From: Vespula vulgaris
Lineage: Eukaryota; Arthropoda; Insecta; Hymenoptera; Vespidae
Reading direction: 5' to 3'
Assembly: GCF_905475345.1 (NCBI RefSeq)
Contig: NC_066593.1
Location: forward strand, 1,864,774 to 1,928,773
Length of the DNA stretch: 64,000 bases
In this document: positions 58,479 to 64,000 of the stretch, one piece after another
How positions within the stretch are numbered: position 1 is the first letter of the stretch
Layout of the letters: each line of letters begins with the position of its first letter
Made by a program: the position numbers and the translations under genes
Notes under the pieces: generated by a model
Told to the model about the DNA's origin: nothing
The model's input: only the letters and a program-made list of their open reading frames with translations
Database searches by the model: none

Positions 58479-58873
58479 CTCGCTCCACTCTCCCTCTCTA
58501 TTTTACTCTCACGCTCTCTCTCTCTCTCTCCCTTTATCTATCTATCTATTCATCTATATATCTATCTATCTTTCTCACACTTCACTTTTCTTTACACAAC
58601 CAAGTCCGTTCCGCGTCTATCTCCCAACAGCCGTTACTACTACTCCTTCCAACTCTTTCGTTTACTCCCGTCTTACTCCCTCCTCTCTACCACTTTGCAT
58701 TTGCCTCTCTCTCTCTCTCTCTCTCTCCCTCTCCCTCTCCCTCTCGCGAGTGAACGCGCACGCGTGCGCCCTCGCGTACTTTCTCTCTCTTTCTCTTTCT
58801 CTCTCTATCTTTATCTCTCTCTATCTTTATCTCTCTCTCTCTCTTTCTCCCTCTCCCTCTCTCTCTCCCTCTC

Positions 58874-58905
<32 letters not shown>

Positions 58906-59021
58906 CGTCTAATACGCTCCAACGAACGCGGCCGATCGGATATACGATTCCGTCGACGCGATTGAGCTTCCGCGTTCGCGAGAACGTGGACAGGACACTG
59001 CCTTTCTCTCTCTTTCTTTTT

Positions 59022-59060
<39 letters not shown>

Positions 59061-59260
59061 GTCTCTGTCTGTCTTTCTCCCTTTTTCTCTTTCTCTTTCT
59101 CTTTCTCTTGTAATCACGATCGTTACGTAGAATCATTTCTTTTTTCTCTTGTTTATTATTTTATTTTTCATTATTATTCTTATTGTTGTTGTTGTAGTTG
59201 TTGTTGTCATTGTTGTCGTCCTTGTTGTTACTGTAATAGGATACATTTATTTTCTTTCGT
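58201..59260. repeat. Pyrimidine-rich simple-repeat region with CG patches
   Basis: Long CT, CTCC, CTAT and CTTT runs (58200-58220, 58446-58477, 58705-58745, 58780-58903, 59005-59110) enclose two CG-rich patches at 58742-58785 and 58905-59000. A plus-strand open frame of more than 260 codons spans the region but is almost entirely Ser/Leu/Phe from CT repeats, so I do not treat it as a gene. Confidence 0.85.
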
Positions 59261-60976
59261 GGTAATATCGCTCAATTAACGAAATCGTCGTAGAAGACTT
59301 TTAAATGATATTCTAACGATAGGAGACATTCACGTTTCTTATTATTAATAAAATTTTTTGATCGACGTGATACGATTAAATAACGATTAAATAAAATAGT
59401 AAGAATAAATTTTGTGTTTATATTTAATAGTTCGATCAATCGTATAATCCATCGTAATAGGGATTACTAATGATACACGATTTTTATATACACTGTTGTC
59501 GTTGTTGTTATCGTTGGTAATTTTAATTACAATGATGGGATTGTATGATACGAAAAAATGAAGTTCCTTTTTTCAATCGTCTTCTTTACAATATGATAAA
59601 ATTCGTATTTCATCGATCATTCGTTTAGTTCACGAAAATTATTAATTAGTAAACGATTTATGATATCCTACGTTTCATTCTTTTCTTTTTTTTCTTTTTT
59701 GTTTAATCGCTTCGATGCATTTTAATTGTACAAGTGGAAAAGATACGAGACAGAAGAAAAAGAAAAGGAACATGCGACTCTACGCGTGTCCTCGTTTTCG
59801 ACCATGAATCGACCTACTTCTTCTCGATACCCAGTTTCGATCGGTCGATCAGTGAAATTATCGATAACGGTATAGTTACGTACGATCATGATCGACAATT
59901 AAAAACGAAAGTGAAATGGTTATGTTAAAAAAAAAAAATAAAAAGACAAATAAACGAATAAATGAACAAATGTAGAAATAAGTAACAAAAAAATTAGAAT
60001 AAAAAAACATTGAAAAAAAAAAATGAATAATTTTGTAGATTCATCATTTCGAATAATCATGCGAACGAGTATTCGATCATATCGTATTATTCCTACTTTT
60101 TTTTTTCTTTTTTTTTTGTTGCATCGAATATTCAAAGACTTTCTTTAAATTCTGATATAATCCAATTTCGAAAATAAAGAGGCAAGTGAAAAATTTTCGA
60201 TATAAACGAAACAGACGAATATTTCGCGCGACGTTTCCTTCTTCTTTCCTTTTCTTTTCCTTTTTTTTACCTTTTTCTTTTTTCTTTCCTTGTCCAATTA
60301 ATTTGTACTAATAATTCAACGACTTTCACTAAATTCTATCAAATCTAATCTAAAGATAAAGGAATCCCAAATTTTTTTAGATAAAATGGACGAATGTTAG
60401 ATTATTTCTTGGTCGTGTTTTTTTTTTTTCTTTTTTCTAGTCTGATTAATTTCTACAAACGTATTTCCAAGAACTTTCTCTCGTATTTTAGGAAACGTAG
60501 AAGAAATATTTCTCATGTGTTCACCATGAACTAACCATATCCACTTCCAAGGGATGATAATACGATAAAACGTAAATTGTTATGTTAAATTAATAATTAC
60601 GATATATATAAAAAAGAAAACAAATATATACATATATAGAAATATTTATCAAAAACTTTTAGAATTATTCATTTTCGCATGTATTATACTTATGTCGAAA
60701 AAAAAAGAAGAAAAAAAAGAAAAAAGAATGAAGAAGAAAAAGAAAAAGAAGAATCTCTCGATAAAATTTATATAATTCATATAATTTATATAATTTCATA
60801 GTATCTTAATCTTTAACACACACAAACACACACATATACCCACACATGTAATTGTCAAAATCTCTCGATAAAATTCATTCAATTCATATAAATTTACAGT
60901 ATTTTAATTTTGGTACATATATATATAAGATATTTTTCATTATCTATATTTATTATATCATATATTTAATACATAC

Positions 60977-61027
<51 letters not shown>

Positions 61028-62800
61028 AAAATCTCTGTTTTTCCATGAAATTTCGTGTAGCTAAGAAGAAAGAAGGTAGTAACGAAAAATGAAGGTAATA
61101 TTTCTTTCTCTCTCTTTCTCTCTCTCTCTCTTTCTTTTTCTATCTCTTTGTCTCTCTCTTTTGCGAAAGCCCGAAATGGTCCAAAACCGGTCCAGTACCG
61201 TATACGAGATACCACTCTCGCGAATGCGGAAACCGTTCGAAGTCGAGGCACAGCAAAGTCTCCGAAAGAATTTCTTTATCTTTTTTTTACTCTTCCTTCT
61301 CTCTCTCTCTCTCTCTCTTTTTCTATCTCCCACTTCTCTCTTCTTCTCTCCTTTTTCAATCCTTATTATATGGCGTCACCTCGGTTCTTTGAAATTCTCA
61401 CAAAGTCAAACCTCCTTTTCTTTTTTCTCTTTAAGAAAAAGTAAACTCAACCCCAACGTGATATCTACTAGCTCATGGGACAAGATTAATCTCAAATTCA
61501 CAAATTTTTCTCTTCGTTGACTTTATGTTTTTTACGTGAGAATGATCTAAAAAAAAAAAAAGAAAAAAAGAATAGGAAAGAAAAAAAAACGAAAAGAAAA
61601 AAAAAAGAACAACGATGGCGTACGCGATCGATAGATCCAATTGATAAACTTGTATCAACGAACTATTTCATATTTTTTTGTAATTAAAGTTTATCATTGC
61701 TATATTCATATCAAATGTATTATTAGTTTCATAGGTGATTGCTACGACGTTTTTATTTTTTTTTTTCGATCGTTTGATCGATGGATTTAGCGTTATAACT
61801 ATCATTAAAAATCTTTCGTGTAAGTTTTCTTGTAATTAAGGCAAACTGAGAAATAAAAGTTTATACGCTGTGACGCTTGGTTACGTATTTTTCTTTCCAC
61901 GTCATATATATACATATGTACGTATCACGAATTTGATCGATGGATCACGTAATAAAACTGTTATTAAATCGTATTTTATATTTATATATAAATCGTATAT
62001 TATATAATTAACGAGTGTCGTGAAATAATGTTTATCATCGAGATATCCATTTTCGTAGTTTGAATTATACCGTTGATTAATGTGACATTAGTATCATAAA
62101 TATTTCATTGATCCATTAATTTCTAATAATCTAACGGAGTATTTCTCAATCATCGGCTTATGTCGTACGATTCAATACATTCGTTTTTATTTATATTACA
62201 ATTGTATCTTGGCTTAAACGTTCATAAAGTAAAGTATAATTTGTAAAATATCCCGCAATGGACATTAATCGCGCTTGTGTATTAATATGAAATAAAATAA
62301 ACAAAAAAAAAAAAGAAAGAAAGAAACAAACAAAAAGTTTCGTAAAAACGAGATATTCCTTTCTTGTTTCTCCAAGTCTCTTTCCTGCGTAACATAGTAG
62401 CCAGACAATTTCACGGCTCATTAGAAATAAATTTTTTATCAATCCCTTTTGTTTCCTTTTCTTTTCTCTCTTCTCCTTTTTAAAAAGCTTACAACGAAAC
62501 AATCATTCTAAATTTGAAAATTGATTAGTATCACGACGTTTCTATGAACGATTTTATTCATTATTTTCTTATCGATCGGATACAATGAATTTTGATTCTT
62601 CTTTTTCTTTCTTTTTAAATTCTTTCTCCTATGAAATCAAACGATTGCTATCGGTAATAAAATCCTACTTGATTACAATTAATTTTCATCGTATTGTCGA
62701 ACGATCGATATTCTTTTCTCTGCTCTCTCTCTCTCTCTCTCTTTTGTTTCATTCATTATATTTTCTTTCGCATGTTTACCTTCTTATAAAGTGTAATATA
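59261..62800. other. AT-rich intergenic/upstream sequence
   Basis: Mostly AT-rich sequence with poly(T), poly(A) and (TA)n (60985-61022) repeats. One complex patch at 61150-61275 has several frames open on both strands but no splice or family support. It shares the 9-mer ACTCTCGCG with the island at 14.5 kb. Nothing else was supported. Confidence 0.7.
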
Positions 62801-62819
62801 TAAGTACGGTCGCGTTAAA

Positions 62820-62921
62820 ATGGACTCTCAACGTCGTAGTCGTTCCGGAGATGTGAATGCGGGCAAAAGGCAGTCGCTTGGTTTCTACGTAGGTAGGCAA
62901 AGGTTAAGCAAGAAACGGTGA
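62820..62921 (+). other. 33-codon open frame in a CG-richer patch
   Basis: A plus-strand ATG at 62820 opens MDSQRRSRSGDVNAGKRQSL, then GFYVGRQRLSKKR and TGA. Composition is mixed and basic, unlike the surrounding repeats, and the patch extends to about 62990. I do not recognise it. It may be a small ORF, part of an upstream gene's exon, or a regulatory element. Confidence 0.15.
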
Positions 62922-62989
62922 CGTCGATGTACGAAAGGAGAGGATCGAGCAACCTGTTGATCCCTGCGCTCCCTTTCACTCCTACTCTC

Positions 62990-64000
62990 TATCCTTTTGA
63001 GATGAAACGCGAAGAAGGATTTGATTATTATGTGGTATACGTCCTTAAAGTAAATAATATTTCATTCGTTGCTATTTATTTCCTTTCGTTAGCTCGTCGT
63101 TAATCGAAGAATTTTTCTATTAATCTTGTTTTCTTTTCTTTTTTTTTCTTTTCTTTTCTTTTTTTTTTAATATTCTACGCAATACAAAATATACTATTAA
63201 GATTTTTAATTACTTTAAATAACGCGACATAGAGTTTTGATAGATAATTGAAATGAATGATAATACGAGAAAAAAGAATTGAATGTTTCGAAATAAGTGG
63301 GTGATTTTAACAAAAAGTAAATAAATAAATAATAATAATAATCGTAATAGTAATGCGAGAAGGTGTTCGACTTTGATCTCGTTTGATCAATTACATTAAT
63401 TTATAGAAAACAGTTGTTAGTTAATTGCAAAGTTAATTGAAATATGTAATTAATTGAATATGGATATTTAATTATATGTTAAAGATTTATAAATATCTTA
63501 AATAGTTTAAAAATAATTTCACGTGCCAACTAGTTGTCGTTATTAGACGATGGGTGGATCGATCGAATAAAAAAGATCGGAGGATAGAACAGATTGAAAA
63601 TCAGAAGAATAGAAAAACAACAGGCGAGGTATACCCTCGAAAAGCATAGAAAAAGAAAAGAAGAAAAAACAGAAAACTTGTGAATTACAGACGCGTATGT
63701 AAAAAAAGGAAAAGTAGGCCGTGAACGAGAAATTAGAAAAAATATATAAAGAGGTAATGCAAATATCTGGCATAGAAAAAGAAAGAAAAAAAGAAAAAAA
63801 AAAAAGAAAAGAAAAAAGAAAAAGTAGAGAAGAAAAGAGAAGGAAGAAAAAAACGAAAACGAAAACGAAAATAAAAAGAAACGTGTCTAACGGCGTGTGT
63901 GCGATCGAAAAAAAGAGAAAAAAGAAGAAGAAGAAAGAAAAAAATGAGGATGAAGAGTAAAAAAAGGAGGAGAAGAGGGAGGAGGAGAAGGAGGGGGAGG
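62990..64000. other. AT- and purine-rich right end of the window
   Basis: AT-rich sequence, a CACGTG E-box at 63520-63525, and a long purine (GA/AAG) run from about 63770 to the end. No coding sequence was supported. Confidence 0.75.

Noticed and set aside
58476..59279. Open frame of 267 codons on the plus strand
   Set aside because: Nearly all Ser/Leu/Phe/Tyr encoded by CT, CTTT and CTAT repeats; no domain or splice support. Length is a product of stop-free simple repeats.

Overview
This window is eukaryotic, animal, and almost certainly insect DNA. It is very AT-rich, packed with microsatellites, and carries one recognisable gene split by GT-AG introns. The base composition, the abundance of CG-containing motifs and the simple-repeat density suggest Hymenoptera (bee, wasp or ant), but that is an inference from style and not from a species-diagnostic sequence. 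I see no rRNA, tRNA, CRISPR array, bacterial operon or intact transposon.

The gene is the orthologue of Drosophila Pdp1 (PAR-domain protein 1; vertebrate relatives HLF, TEF and DBP), a PAR-bZIP transcription factor, read on the minus strand. Six coding exons were placed by homology and by splice sites whose phases agree at every junction: exon 1 at 56054-55724 (Gln/His/Pro-rich N-terminus), exon 2 at 8194-8025 (conserved FLGPNLWDKTLPYD motif), exon 3 at 4928-4691 (YVDLDEFLSENG), exon 4 at 3295-3192 (PAR domain), exon 5 at 2481-2344 (end of the PAR domain and the basic region) and exon 6 at 1583-1497 (leucine zipper and stop). The joined model is about 355 residues. The 3' UTR runs from 1496 towards position 1 and begins with a CAG-rich tract; candidate polyadenylation signals lie at 554-559 and 439-444.

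Intron 1 is about 47.5 kb (8195-55723). Most of it is simple repeats, two minisatellites and AT-rich filler, broken by about twenty short islands of higher complexity. Several look functional for this gene. A candidate alternative first coding exon at 18233-18155 has an upstream in-frame stop, a good start context and a GTAAGT donor in exactly the phase exon 2 needs. A juxtaposed acceptor and donor at 48917/48916 fits the recursive-splice-site consensus known from long Drosophila introns. A TATA-plus-E-box island lies at 50.4-50.7 kb and a pair of CACGTG E-boxes at 53.17-53.21 kb. At least fifteen CACGTG E-boxes lie in the window, which is notable because Pdp1 is a circadian output and feedback gene driven by CLOCK/CYCLE through E-boxes in Drosophila.

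The right end (56055-64000) is 5' leader, promoter-like CG-richer patches with CCAAT boxes, a possible 5' UTR donor at 57257, then long CT/GA repeats and AT-rich sequence. No second gene could be supported there.
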